A stretch of 64,000 bases of DNA, taken from the NCBI GenBank assembly GCA_013140765.1, contig JABFSE010000017.1, forward strand, positions 1 through 64,000, given 5' to 3'. The stretch comes from Sulfuriferula sp. (GTDB lineage: Bacteria; Pseudomonadota; Gammaproteobacteria; Burkholderiales; Sulfuriferulaceae). Each line of letters begins with the position of its first letter. Within the stretch, counting starts at the first letter, position 1. The notes beneath the pieces are model-generated. The model did no database searches. It was not told where the DNA came from and was given only the letters and a program-made list of their open reading frames with translations. Shown one piece after another: positions 7,570 through 16,977 of the stretch. The position numbers were made by a program, and so were the translations under genes.

Positions 7570-9132
7570 TTATATCAGTTCAATCGGACTACCTGGGCGC
7601 TTGTCTTGCACGGTCAATCCACACATAACCAAACCCTTTTGCGCCAAATCCTGATAACGTGCTTCGATTGCAGCCTTCACTCGTTGACACCGCTCAACTG
7701 TACGTTCACGACAACCCGGCACACGGCTGTCATAGCGGAAATGTATAGCGATAGGTGCTGGCAAGCCTCGTTTGATATTGAGTTTGGTAAAAACCTTAAT
7801 ACCAACATCCATATCTGGCGCACCTTCTTCCACCGTATGCAGGTGGGCGAAGTAGGCAAGGTTACGCAACTGAAATTCCTCAAAGCCATCACCGACACTG
7901 ATAAAGCGTTCAGCGTGACCTATATCTGCATAACGTCCACCCCAGTTACTACACACATATTCAATCTGCGATAAGTTGTTAATCAGCAAAGTTGCAACAA
8001 GTCGGCGCATACCTTCATGCGGCTCTCCTTGTCCTTCAGCCCAGCCAGTACCGCTGCTGGCCGACTGAATAGCCTGATAGACTTTGAGCCGCGCACCACT
8101 CGCATCATCATTAACACTGGCGCGATACAGCTCAATGTTGTCCACATACCGATATAAACTGATGTCACCGTTTGCATCAGGCACGTGCACTTTGATTGCA
8201 TCAGTATCTGTATCCACACCTATCAACAAAATATCTACCGAAGCACCACAACAAAAGCTATTTTCTATCGCCTGACGGAATTCAGTCAGACGCTGCAATC
8301 CAGCTTCCGCAGCCACGGTCACGTTGCTACAATGTGCGGCACAACCCTCATGAGTCGGGTTAGAACTACTCCAGTGATACACCACCACTTTCAAGTAGCG
8401 AGTACCTGCGTCTGCAGTCACTGGGCGACCTTCTCGGAAACGCATTAGCTCTGTTTCTACCCAGCGTTTGACGTTAGCATCAACATCAAACATAGCACCT
8501 GCGTAAGCCTTGCGACTGCGAACTGCGCCATCTGGCAAACGTAAGATATAGCGTACTAGCCCTTTCAAACGACCATCTGAACACGGTGAAATATCCACTG
8601 CGTGGTAACCACTATCGAGAAAAAACGCCACCGCTTCATCCGTACCCTGATGTGGATTTGTTAATTCTGACTGTTCAGCCATACTGCGTAATGTGCGCAA
8701 AACACACTCACCATATAACGAACGCATATCCAAATCCGCAATCCAGGCATCTGCTAACAGTTGGGCGGGCAATTCAAAACCCAGCTGTTCAAGCGCAATA
8801 GCCTGCGCACGCTCAGCAAAATCTGGCTCATGCTGTAAACCTGCGATGCGTTTTAATACGGGAACAATTGCATCAAAAGCCCCTTTTACAGTTAGCTCAT
8901 GCGCCAGTAAACGCTGATTTTCTGCTTCGTTAGTCAGCGGGTGACGGCATGGTCGCCCAGTTTCTGTAGAACACGCTGGATTAACATTAGCCAAGCTCGC
9001 ATCATCAAGTGCGAATACCGCCAGCCGAGGCCGCACCTGCAGCGCACCAGCAGGCGTGCCCAGTCCATATGGCGGACGGCTTGCTGTGGGCTGCGGGCTA
9101 ATGACTCGCCCTGGACGGTTTTTCGTATTCAT
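7570..9132 (-). CDS. csoSCA: Carboxysomal beta-type carbonic anhydrase CsoSCA
   Basis: A 520-residue carbonic anhydrase (formerly CsoS3) that turns bicarbonate into CO2 inside the shell. From ATG 9132, C184, H253 and C264 have exactly the spacing of the zinc ligands C173, H242 and C253 of the Halothiobacillus enzyme, and CSDGR supplies the Asp-Arg dyad (D186, R188). I chose ATG 9132 because GGAGAG lies just upstream; the upstream TTG at 9144 falls within or next to that site. The N-terminal stretch is disordered and basic, as expected for the segment that docks on RuBisCO. The gene lies between csoS2 and csoS4A in the usual order. Confidence 0.95.
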   Translation of the reverse strand: MNTKNRPGRVISPQPTASRPPYGLGTPAGALQVRPRLAVFALDDASLANVNPACSTETGRPCRHPLTNEAENQRLLAHELTVKGAFDAIVPVLKRIAGLQHEPDFAERAQAIALEQLGFELPAQLLADAWIADLDMRSLYGECVLRTLRSMAEQSELTNPHQGTDEAVAFFLDSGYHAVDISPCSDGRLKGLVRYILRLPDGAVRSRKAYAGAMFDVDANVKRWVETELMRFREGRPVTADAGTRYLKVVVYHWSSSNPTHEGCAAHCSNVTVAAEAGLQRLTEFRQAIENSFCCGASVDILLIGVDTDTDAIKVHVPDANGDISLYRYVDNIELYRASVNDDASGARLKVYQAIQSASSGTGWAEGQGEPHEGMRRLVATLLINNLSQIEYVCSNWGGRYADIGHAERFISVGDGFEEFQLRNLAYFAHLHTVEEGAPDMDVGIKVFTKLNIKRGLPAPIAIHFRYDSRVPGCRERTVERCQRVKAAIEARYQDLAQKGLVMCGLTVQDKRPGSPIELI

Positions 9133-9179
9133 CACACTCTCCAATTAGCTTTTCTATTTACTCAATTACTACACTTACA

Positions 9180-11537
9180 TTAACCGCGCGCACCACCAGA
9201 ATAGGTAATAGCCGAGCCTTTAGCATCGCTACCACTGCTACCTGTAACTTTGCTCATCGGCAATGCTGGCTTGTCCCTCTCTTTCATTTGCGATGCACCT
9301 ATCAGCACACCTCGCTGATCCCCACGTATAGTAGGATTGCGACGGCTTGAATTACCTTCAGTACCTGTCACGCTTTCATTACGACGCCATGCTGCGCCAG
9401 TGATTGCGAAACCACCTTCACGACCATCACCCGTCAAACGGCTACGAATTTCTTCAACTGTGGGGGTCAGCACCGTAGCGACTGCTGCCACACCCTCCTG
9501 ATAACGGAACTCTGGCGTACCTGATACCAGACCTGCCGCCATGTTTATTGGTCCAGTAATTCGGCCAATTGCGCCATATGCAGTGCCAGTGATACGGTTT
9601 AAGCTACTGTCCTGCGCACTGCGGGCTGGCGTAGCTATACTAAAATCCCCTTGCGCCCTCTGCTGTTGCAATACAGGCACTATTTCACGTGGCGCATTCA
9701 GTGGACTGCGACTAAGTGGATGCGGGTTATTATTAGTACCACGCTGCGAAACACGCTGATGTGTGCCAGAATAAGGCGTACCACTCAATACTTGACCTTC
9801 ACCACGTTCCGCACCCGTTACCTTACCAGCAGATTCGGCATTATCGTTACGCAGTGCGATACCTGCACGTGCACCACGACTGCTCATCAATGCGCGAGAC
9901 GCTGCCTGTTGCTCAGGGGCACAAAATGCGGTGTACTGATCTGGTCCTATGTACTCAGTGCCAGAGATTTGCTGACAGCCGCCGAATTCATCGCCAGTTA
10001 CTTTTTGGCTATGCTCAAGTGCCGTTCCTGAAACCGACTGTTCATTCCAGGTACGCATCATGTTCACTTTTTCTGGCACAGCCACTGGTTCACGGTTACA
10101 TGCCTGATATTGCGCAAGGCCATTCGATTCAGTACCCGTAACACTAGCGCAAGCACCACGCTCTGCACCCGTTACTAAATCGCTGCTTGCTACATCAGTG
10201 CCTGTCACCGTTTTATCCTGCAACGTACTCATGACGCTCACTTTACGCGGCGCACTCGCACCATTGCGACTCGCACTGGTTGATTCATTCTGTACATACT
10301 GGCTACCAGTCAATTTTGCACTAGCACCCGTTTCATCACCTGTTACTTTATTGGTGCGACCGATAGCGCCACCACTTACACTCTGACCCGCAGCTGTCCG
10401 CATGACGCTCACTTTCGCTGGACCAGGTTTAGGTTTGCTGTCGCAAAAAGTAACAAACTGCTCTGCGCCAAGATACTCAGTACCCGTCACACTCGTGCAT
10501 AGCCCGTTATCGTCACCAGTCACTTTCATGCTTTGACCGACTTCAGTGCCACTTACGCGCTGACCGCGACTTGTCGTGCCAACACTTACTTTTGCTGGCG
10601 CGGGTTCAGGCGTTACGCCACACAATTGTGTGTATTGCTCCATACCGATATATTCCGTACCCGTAATAGCGCGACAGCTGCCTGGCTCTATGCCAGTTAC
10701 TTTGCCATTACGTTCCACCTGAGTACCTGTTACACCTGTACCACTAAGGGTAGTGCCAGCCTCCACTTTTGCTGGAGCAGACGGTTTGGGACGAACCCGA
10801 CCGCTAGGTCGGCATGCAGGGTCACGCCCACGCCCTTGCTGACACATTTCTTCACGGCGAATTTTCGCTATTTCGCGACCGCTCAAGCCACTCATCGCAC
10901 CATTTCTCGCGCCAGCGCGTCGCGCTATCGCTGAGTTTTTAACGGCGGTCTTTCCTTGACTAGAAAGCGCACGACGGCGTTCTTGACACAATTGACGAAC
11001 TGCCGAAGCCACTGAACCAGTCACAGCCAAGGGCTCTTCGTTGACGATTGCGCATACTTCCTCAATGACTTGCTCGAATTCAACTGAGTCAGCAACTTTT
11101 TTATCTTTACAACCACATCCACAATCTGCAGATGGTGACGCTACCGTTACAGATTTGGGCGCTTCCACCTCGCTAATCAAATTTGATGCAGAGGCGATTG
11201 CCGCTTTAGCTTTTACCAAAACTGATTTACCACCATGAGACAGCGCTTCTCGCCGCGCTCTTGATAGTGCCTTTCCCGATAATCCAGCCATCGGGTTAGG
11301 TGTAGCTATTTGCGTTGGCAACGCGGCAGATGCCGAATTTGCCAATGCTGACGTAATTTGAGGTTGAACAGCGAGTGCTGTAGATTTCACTGCAGGTGCA
11401 GTCACTGCCAAGGCTGGCTGAGCCGCTTTTACGCCCAGTGCTGTGCGCCCATTCTGGGACAATGCACGCCGTCTCTCCAACCCTGCGGCTCTTGCCGAGC
11501 GTGGAGTTACTGTATTATTTTGCATAGCGTCGTTCAT
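9180..11537 (-). CDS. csoS2: Carboxysome assembly scaffold CsoS2
   Basis: A 785-residue intrinsically disordered scaffold linking RuBisCO to the shell. Four basic N-repeats that bind RuBisCO are visible near residues 21-34, 93-107, 187-200 and 226-240 (e.g. ERRRALSQNGRTAL). Five M-repeats start near residue 257, each with KV..VTG...ITGTEY spacing and usually paired Cys; the third has lost both Cys. The C-terminal region has further ITGT/VSGT motifs and a conserved final peptide (AITYSGG) that anchors to the shell. A Cys-rich CGCGC patch lies at 139-143. In some species a -1 ribosomal frameshift yields a short form; I could not identify a convincing slippery site by eye. Confidence 0.95.
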   Translation of the reverse strand: MNDAMQNNTVTPRSARAAGLERRRALSQNGRTALGVKAAQPALAVTAPAVKSTALAVQPQITSALANSASAALPTQIATPNPMAGLSGKALSRARREALSHGGKSVLVKAKAAIASASNLISEVEAPKSVTVASPSADCGCGCKDKKVADSVEFEQVIEEVCAIVNEEPLAVTGSVASAVRQLCQERRRALSSQGKTAVKNSAIARRAGARNGAMSGLSGREIAKIRREEMCQQGRGRDPACRPSGRVRPKPSAPAKVEAGTTLSGTGVTGTQVERNGKVTGIEPGSCRAITGTEYIGMEQYTQLCGVTPEPAPAKVSVGTTSRGQRVSGTEVGQSMKVTGDDNGLCTSVTGTEYLGAEQFVTFCDSKPKPGPAKVSVMRTAAGQSVSGGAIGRTNKVTGDETGASAKLTGSQYVQNESTSASRNGASAPRKVSVMSTLQDKTVTGTDVASSDLVTGAERGACASVTGTESNGLAQYQACNREPVAVPEKVNMMRTWNEQSVSGTALEHSQKVTGDEFGGCQQISGTEYIGPDQYTAFCAPEQQAASRALMSSRGARAGIALRNDNAESAGKVTGAERGEGQVLSGTPYSGTHQRVSQRGTNNNPHPLSRSPLNAPREIVPVLQQQRAQGDFSIATPARSAQDSSLNRITGTAYGAIGRITGPINMAAGLVSGTPEFRYQEGVAAVATVLTPTVEEIRSRLTGDGREGGFAITGAAWRRNESVTGTEGNSSRRNPTIRGDQRGVLIGASQMKERDKPALPMSKVTGSSGSDAKGSAITYSGGARG

Positions 11538-11633
11538 GCTCTTATCCTTCTGTATTCAACAGACCCTTACACGGGTCATTAGCTGCAAGGGTCATGCTGG
11601 ATAGTCTGTTTCAAACCTACCTGGCCAATCTAA
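11538..11633 (-). promoter_or_regulatory. cbbS-csoS2 intercistronic hairpins (candidate attenuator or processing site)
   Basis: The 96-base gap has overlapping inverted repeats: AACAGAC (11558-11564) with GTCTGTT (11604-11610), GACCCTT (11562-11568) with AAGGGTC (11587-11593), and a short GACCC/GGGTC hairpin sharing the left arm (11562-11577). The alternatives are mutually exclusive. Hairpins here could lower transcript levels of scaffold and shell genes relative to RuBisCO; that role is inference. Confidence 0.5.
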
Positions 11634-11966
11634 TTAACGACCGCGAAACACCACAAAGGAGCTACCCTGACTCTGAGAATAATTATCGTACCCAATCAAG
11701 CGCACGTGATTATTTGGATGCGCGCGATGACACGCTTCCAGTTCAGCAATAACGACATCAACAGATTGTTCACCAAACATTGGCAACTTCCACATGTACC
11801 AGTAGTACACGTCAGCACGCGCTGGTTCGACGTGTTCTATGCCAGGGTTCCACCCTTGGCTTATCAAGTAAGCGATCTGACGGCGCATTTTATCTGGCGT
11901 CATCGCCGGTAAATACGAGAAGGTTTCGTATTTGGGAGTTGATTTGTAATCTTGAATTTCAGCCAT
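11634..11966 (-). CDS. cbbS: RuBisCO small subunit, form IA
   Basis: A 110-residue small subunit starting [20 protein letters not shown], with the conserved [19 protein letters not shown] and [12 protein letters not shown] segments and the C-terminal FVVFRGR. It pairs with CbbL as L8S8. The short loop between strands A and B is typical of carboxysomal form IA enzymes. It is 94 bases downstream of cbbL and upstream of csoS2, the order of carboxysomal rather than cytosolic RuBisCO operons. Confidence 0.98.
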   Translation of the reverse strand: MAEIQDYKSTPKYETFSYLPAMTPDKMRRQIAYLISQGWNPGIEHVEPARADVYYWYMWKLPMFGEQSVDVVIAELEACHRAHPNNHVRLIGYDNYSQSQGSSFVVFRGR

Positions 11967-12035
11967 TTCCGTTCCTTTCCTTTAGCCACTGCACAAGCTA
12001 TTTCAGCCAGTACAGTGCAAGTTTTAATTTACATA

Positions 12036-12059
12036 TTTAAGGTTAAATTTGACCTTAAA
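12036..12059 (-). promoter_or_regulatory. Hairpin in the cbbL-cbbS gap
   Basis: An 8-bp perfect stem (TTTAAGGT with ACCTTAAA) and 8-base loop starts two bases after the cbbL stop. It is AT-rich with no clear T-tract on the minus strand, so it is more likely an mRNA stabiliser or processing site than a full terminator. Confidence 0.4.
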
Positions 12060-12060
12060 A

Positions 12061-13482
12061 TTAACGGTTCACCACGTCTAGCTTGTCCACGGTATCGAAT
12101 TCAAACTTGATTTCTTTCCATGTTTCCATAGCGATTTTCAGTTCTGGACTATCTTTGGCTGCATTGGTAAGAATCTCTTTACCTTCGCGTTCCAGTTCAC
12201 GACCTTCGTTACGCGCTTCCACACAAGCTTCCAACGCTACACGGTTCGCTGCAGCACCAGCCGCATTGCCCCATGGGTGACCTAATGTACCGCCACCGAA
12301 TTGCAACACTGAATCATCACCAAAGATGTTAACCAGTGCTGGCATATGCCAAACGTGGATACCACCAGAAGCAACTGGAATCACACCAGGCATAGAACCC
12401 CAGTCTTGATCAAACATAATGCCGCGTGAACGGTCTTCAGGTATGAATGACTCACGCATCAAGTCAATCCAGCCCAAGGTCGCAGCACGGTCGCCTTCCA
12501 ACTTACCAACCACCGTACCTGAGTGCAGGTGATCACCACCCGACAAACGTAGAATCTTAGTCAGTACGCGGAAGTGAATACCGTGGTGCGGGTTACGATC
12601 AAGCACAGCGTGCATAGCACGGTGAATGTGCAACAACATACCGTTCTTACGACACCAGTTAGCCAGACCTGTATTAGCAGTCAAACCACCAGTCAAGTAA
12701 TCGTGCATGATGATAGGTGCGCCGATTTCTTTAGCGAATTCAGCACGTTCGTACATCATTTCTGGTGTTGGTGCAGTCACGTTCAGATAGTGACCTTTAC
12801 GCTCACCTGTTTCAGCTTGAGCCGCCAAAGTTGCATCTTGCACAAACAAGAAACGATCACGCCAGCGCATGAATGGTTGGCTGTTGACGTTTTCATCATC
12901 TTTAGTGAAATCCAAACCACCACGCAAGCACTCGTAAACAGCACGACCGTAGTTTTTAGCAGACAAACCTAATTTAGGCTTGATGGTGCAACCCAGCATC
13001 GGACGACCATACTTGTTCATGATGTCGCGTTCAACTTGGATACCTTGAGGAGGACCGCCACAAGATTTCACGTAGGCGAGCGAGAAGCGAATATCCTCAA
13101 GACGCAAGGCACGAATAGCCTTAAAGCCGAATACGTTACCAACCAGCGAGGTCAAGATATTAACAACCGAACCCTCTTCAAATAAATCGATAGGGTAGGC
13201 GATGAAGGCATAGAAACAAGTGTCATCACCAGGCACGTCTTCTATACGATATGCGCGACCCTTGTAGTAATCCAGATCGGTCAACAGATCGGTCCAAACC
13301 GTAGTCCAAGTTCCGGTGGAAGATTCAGCGGCTACCGCTGCTGCTGCTTCTTCACGATCCACACCTGCTTGAGGGGTGATCTTGAAGCAAGCAAGAATGT
13401 CTGTATCCAAAGGTACGTACTCCGGCATCCAGTAGGTCTGCCGATATTCTTTAACACCTGCCTCATACTTTTTTGCGGCCAT
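12061..13482 (-). CDS. cbbL: RuBisCO large subunit, form IA
   Basis: A 473-residue large subunit, the usual form IA length. Active-site features include TIKPKLG (K168 and K170) and [10 protein letters not shown] with the carbamylated lysine at K194 and Mg ligands D196 and E197. Others are [23 protein letters not shown] (loop 6) and [10 protein letters not shown]. The start [10 protein letters not shown] at 13482 follows a strong AGGAGA site; a 30-residue upstream extension has no family support. It heads the carboxysome operon and is read away from a 400-base regulatory gap. A divergent cbbR is not present: the neighbouring genes are the hsd island. Confidence 0.98.
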   Translation of the reverse strand: MAAKKYEAGVKEYRQTYWMPEYVPLDTDILACFKITPQAGVDREEAAAAVAAESSTGTWTTVWTDLLTDLDYYKGRAYRIEDVPGDDTCFYAFIAYPIDLFEEGSVVNILTSLVGNVFGFKAIRALRLEDIRFSLAYVKSCGGPPQGIQVERDIMNKYGRPMLGCTIKPKLGLSAKNYGRAVYECLRGGLDFTKDDENVNSQPFMRWRDRFLFVQDATLAAQAETGERKGHYLNVTAPTPEMMYERAEFAKEIGAPIIMHDYLTGGLTANTGLANWCRKNGMLLHIHRAMHAVLDRNPHHGIHFRVLTKILRLSGGDHLHSGTVVGKLEGDRAATLGWIDLMRESFIPEDRSRGIMFDQDWGSMPGVIPVASGGIHVWHMPALVNIFGDDSVLQFGGGTLGHPWGNAAGAAANRVALEACVEARNEGRELEREGKEILTNAAKDSPELKIAMETWKEIKFEFDTVDKLDVVNR

Positions 13483-13691
13483 GTTTACTCTCCTAGCACT
13501 ATTGTTGAAAAATGATGTTGGAACCGCCATTTTGGTTCCGACGGTTGAAACCATTGTGCAAGAGACACCCACTTAATAAAAGTTAAACATATTTACCATA
13601 TAGATTTACGATTGTTTATTATCTACATACATCATCACTTTGTGAGCCTATGTAGGTATAGTTGACACAACATAAAAGCATTCCCTAGACG

Positions 13692-13730
13692 AAAAACCCC
13701 CATTAACTAAATCAGTTAATGGGGGTTTTT
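13692..13730. terminator. Bidirectional rho-independent terminator between cbbL and hsdR
   Basis: A perfect 17-bp stem with a 5-base loop; the arms are 13692-13708 and 13714-13730. The C5/G5 core is flanked by A5 on one side and a T run on the other, so it can work on both strands. It should stop hsd-operon transcription before the carboxysome promoter. Confidence 0.9.
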
Positions 13731-13788
13731 TACAAATTTAAGCTAACTACATCTCAGGACGATTGTGCATATCAATAGATATGTAAAC

Positions 13789-13835
13789 GAGACCTTTGCA
13801 CGATGCAGCAAGAGCAATAATCATACAAAGGTCTC
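13789..13835. repeat. Short inverted-repeat element, possible IS5-type end remnant
   Basis: Perfect 10-bp inverted repeats GAGACCTTTG (13789-13798) and CAAAGGTCTC (13826-13835) bound a 27-base interior. The GAGACCTTTGCA-like end resembles terminal inverted repeats of some IS5-family elements, from memory. It has no T-tract and no transposase, so it may be a relic or a minimal hairpin. Confidence 0.4.
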
Positions 13836-13878
13836 TACGTGTTTTATCGCATTACTCACTACAAATCACATACCCCCA

Positions 13879-16800
13879 TTAGAGCTGTCCACCCACGCCT
13901 TTGAACTTCTCCACAAAGGCTGCAATTTTCTGGAACACGCTTTGCTTTTTGCTCAGGTATTGCGGGTTAAGTGGGCTCATCTTGGGCAAAACGGCGTTAA
14001 GCTCAGTGCCATTGTCACTGGCAAATTCGCGTTTCAGCGAGGTAGTGATGTAGCGTCTGGCCGCCTCTGCATTCAGGTTCTCGGTGTTAATCAGCTCTTG
14101 TGCCTCACGCTGTTGTTCTGCTTGTGCAAAGGTGAAGAAGGCATCAATCACACTGGCCTTATCGCCAATCTGATCCAGGTCGGTTTGGTTAATAAAATCG
14201 ACCAGTAGCCCCTCTTTGGCGCGGTTACCCAAGCTGGTACGAATCACCCGACGTACATCTTCAACCAGCGTGGCTTTGTCCTTGACCTTTTTATTGTTCT
14301 CAAAAATCAATTCCAGAATGTAGTCCAGGTTGATCTCTTGCGATTTGAGCAAATCCACCTCAAACACCACGTCATCCCAATCAACGGTGGATTTATCTTT
14401 TTCAGCGGAAGATTTTTCCCGACGCAACCAATCGCGAATATCGTTGTAGCTGGAGCGGTAGTCCTGAATTTTGCGTATCGAGGGTATCTTAATCGCTTGC
14501 AACTCAGCCAGTGCTTCATCGCCTAAATAATGCTGTACCTTAAATGCCTCAACCGCCGCCAAGTCATTCATATCAAGGTTTTGCAAGGCGTGTAGCGCGG
14601 CAAACTCATCGTAGTTTTGCAGTACGTTCTCAACGCGCAAATACTCGCCGAACAGTTTCGCAAAGGCTTTTTTGTCGGCCTCTTTTTCTATGGCGGTGGG
14701 GTCAGGAAAGCGTTGCTCCAACTCAGCGACCACATCCACAAAGCCACGCCGCGCTTCACCTGTCACCAAATCGGCAAAGCCTTCCATGTATTCTTTGTAG
14801 CTTTTTTCCAGTACCACGTTCTTGGTGTTTTTATCGCCAAACAGGGTAATGGCATCAATTGTGGCTTGTTCCAGATCGCGGAAGGTGACGATATTGCCGA
14901 ATGTTTTAGTCGCATCATAAATACGGTTGGTGCGCGAATAGGCCTGCATCAAACCATGATAACGCAAGTTTTTATCGACAAACAAGGTGTTCAGCGTCGG
15001 CGCATCAAAGCCTGTTAAAAACATGCCGACCACGATGAGCAGGTCAATTTCTTTGGCTTTAACGCGTAACGCCAGATCGCGGTAATAGTTCTGAAAGCCT
15101 TGGCTATCCACGCCAAAATTGGTTTTGAACAGCGCGTTATAGTCAGCAATGGCCGCGCTCAAAAACTCTTTTGCGCTGCTGTTCATAGCGGAAACATCAA
15201 AGCTCTCGTCCTGAATGTCGCCTATCGCCTCCTGATCCTCGTTGGCGGCGAACGAGAAGATAGTGGCGACTTTCAACGGCTTATCACTGGCTTTTTGCAA
15301 ATCCTTGAACGACTCATAATACAGCTTGGCGGCATCCACGCTGCTCACGGCAAACATGGCATTAAAACCTTTCGCCCCCGCGTGTAGGCGATGGGTTTTT
15401 TGCCGAAAGTTATTCAGAATATACTGGCTAATCTCCCGAATACGGTCGGGGTGCAACAAGGCTTGCTTGTTCTCCGCCGCGCTGAGCTTTTTCTCGTCCT
15501 GCTCGGTTTCAATGGCTTTGAACTGCGGGCGCACATCGTTGTAATCGACCTTGAACTTGAGCACCTTTTCATCACGAATGGCATCGGTAATCACATACGA
15601 ATGCAATTCACGCCCAAACACGCTGGCGGTGGTATCGCTACCCAGCGCGTTCTGCGGAAAGATGGGCGTACCCGTAAAGCCAAACTGATAAAACTTCTTG
15701 AATTTTTTCTTCAGATTTTTCTGTGCTTCGCCAAACTGGCTGCGGTGGCACTCATCAAAAATAAACACCACCTGCTTGCCGTAGATGGGCAAGTCGGCCT
15801 CGCCTTTCATCAGGTTGTTCAGCTTTTGAATAGTGGTAACGATAATCTTGTTGTCGTCCTTATCTATATTCTCCTTGAGGCCGGCGGTGCTGTTGGAGCC
15901 ATTGACGCTATCGGATGAAAAACGCTGATATTCCTTCATGGTCTGGTAATCCAGGTCTTTCCTATCCACTACAAAAAATACCTTATCGACAAATTCCAGC
16001 CCTGTCGCCAAACGCGCCACTTTGAAACTGGTTAGCGTCTTGCCCGAACCTGTGGTGTGCCAAATAAAACCGCCTGCCTCAAGAGCACTCCAGCTTTTGG
16101 CTTGATAGGCACATTTTATTTTCCACAAAATTCGCTCGGTGGCGGCAATCTGGTAGGGGCGCATCACCAGCAAAGTATCGCTCACATCAAACACCGAGTA
16201 ATGCAGTAGCACATTGAGTAAGGTGTGTTTTTGAAAGAAGGTGGCAGTAAAGTCTTTCAGGTCGCGGATTAAGCTGTTATCCGCCTGCGCCCAGTTCATG
16301 GTGAAATCAAAGCTATTTTTGTTGCGCTGGGCGGTGTTGGCAAAATAACGGCTATCCGTACCGTTGGAAATGACAAACAGTTGCAAATACTTGAACAGGG
16401 AATGGGTGCTGTTAAAGCTCTCTTTGCTGTAGCGGTGCACCTGATTAAAGGCTTCACGAATCGCCACGCCGCGCTTTTTTAACTCCACTTGCACCAGCGG
16501 CAAGCCATTAACCAGAATAGTCACATCGTAGCGGTTGGCATGGCTGCCCGTCTGCTCAAACTGCTTGATCACCTGCACTTTATTGCGAGCAATATTCTTT
16601 TTTTCCAGCAGGTAAATGTTTTGGATGCGACCATCATCGAAGGTAAAGTCGTGGATGTAGTCGTCATGAATCTTGCGGGTTTTTTCGATAATGCCATCGC
16701 TGGGTTTGTCTAAATAGGTTTCGACAAAACGCCGCCATTCGCCGTCAAGAAACTGCACGTTATTGAGTATTTGCAGTTGCACACGCACATTGGCGAGCAA

Positions 16801-16977
16801 CTTCTCGGGCGTATTCAAATCGGGCACATAGTCATAGCCCTGATTCTGCAAATCCTGAATAAACTCGCGCTCCAGCGCATCTTCGCTTTGGTAGGTTTCG
16901 CTCACCTGCCATGCCTTGGCGTATTTATCCAGCACAATGAAATTGTTTGATTCGGCAATGGTTGTGTAGTCAGTCAT
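13879..16977 (-). CDS. hsdR: Type IC restriction enzyme subunit R
   Basis: A 1032-residue motor-nuclease of the EcoR124I type. Nuclease residues D151, E165 and K167 (RYDVTILV ... VQVELKK) and Walker A TTGSGKT with K313 fall at the same numbers as in EcoR124I. The DEAD-box equivalent is DECH, and helicase motifs continue through [19 protein letters not shown]. It would translocate DNA and cut unmethylated DNA when assembled with HsdM and HsdS. Its start overlaps the stop of the Fic gene by 8 bases, so hsdR is translationally coupled to an AMP-transferase rather than following hsdS directly. Confidence 0.97.
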   Translation of the reverse strand: MTDYTTIAESNNFIVLDKYAKAWQVSETYQSEDALEREFIQDLQNQGYDYVPDLNTPEKLLANVRVQLQILNNVQFLDGEWRRFVETYLDKPSDGIIEKTRKIHDDYIHDFTFDDGRIQNIYLLEKKNIARNKVQVIKQFEQTGSHANRYDVTILVNGLPLVQVELKKRGVAIREAFNQVHRYSKESFNSTHSLFKYLQLFVISNGTDSRYFANTAQRNKNSFDFTMNWAQADNSLIRDLKDFTATFFQKHTLLNVLLHYSVFDVSDTLLVMRPYQIAATERILWKIKCAYQAKSWSALEAGGFIWHTTGSGKTLTSFKVARLATGLEFVDKVFFVVDRKDLDYQTMKEYQRFSSDSVNGSNSTAGLKENIDKDDNKIIVTTIQKLNNLMKGEADLPIYGKQVVFIFDECHRSQFGEAQKNLKKKFKKFYQFGFTGTPIFPQNALGSDTTASVFGRELHSYVITDAIRDEKVLKFKVDYNDVRPQFKAIETEQDEKKLSAAENKQALLHPDRIREISQYILNNFRQKTHRLHAGAKGFNAMFAVSSVDAAKLYYESFKDLQKASDKPLKVATIFSFAANEDQEAIGDIQDESFDVSAMNSSAKEFLSAAIADYNALFKTNFGVDSQGFQNYYRDLALRVKAKEIDLLIVVGMFLTGFDAPTLNTLFVDKNLRYHGLMQAYSRTNRIYDATKTFGNIVTFRDLEQATIDAITLFGDKNTKNVVLEKSYKEYMEGFADLVTGEARRGFVDVVAELEQRFPDPTAIEKEADKKAFAKLFGEYLRVENVLQNYDEFAALHALQNLDMNDLAAVEAFKVQHYLGDEALAELQAIKIPSIRKIQDYRSSYNDIRDWLRREKSSAEKDKSTVDWDDVVFEVDLLKSQEINLDYILELIFENNKKVKDKATLVEDVRRVIRTSLGNRAKEGLLVDFINQTDLDQIGDKASVIDAFFTFAQAEQQREAQELINTENLNAEAARRYITTSLKREFASDNGTELNAVLPKMSPLNPQYLSKKQSVFQKIAAFVEKFKGVGGQL

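Larger units (their letters stand above)
13483..13878. promoter_or_regulatory. Gene-free region upstream of cbbL with candidate CbbR operator
   Basis: This 396-base gap holds no credible gene. From the cbbL side it has the AGGAGA ribosome site, a leader hairpin GGAACC/GGTTCC (13520-13539) and an AT-rich stretch (13571-13622). Next comes an inverted repeat CTACATA (13623-13629) with TATGTAG (13649-13655) that could be a LysR-type (CbbR) binding site. A terminator and a small inverted-repeat element follow further right. I could not place a firm -35/-10 pair for cbbL. Confidence 0.45.

Noticed and set aside
13483-13572. Thirty-residue extension of CbbL.
   Set aside because: It reads through the leader hairpin and the ribosome site; form IA proteins start at MAAKKYEAG.
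14338-15918. Several plus-strand open frames of 60-175 codons opposite hsdR.
   Set aside because: They are antisense shadows of a full-length HsdR with intact motifs and have no recognisable domains.
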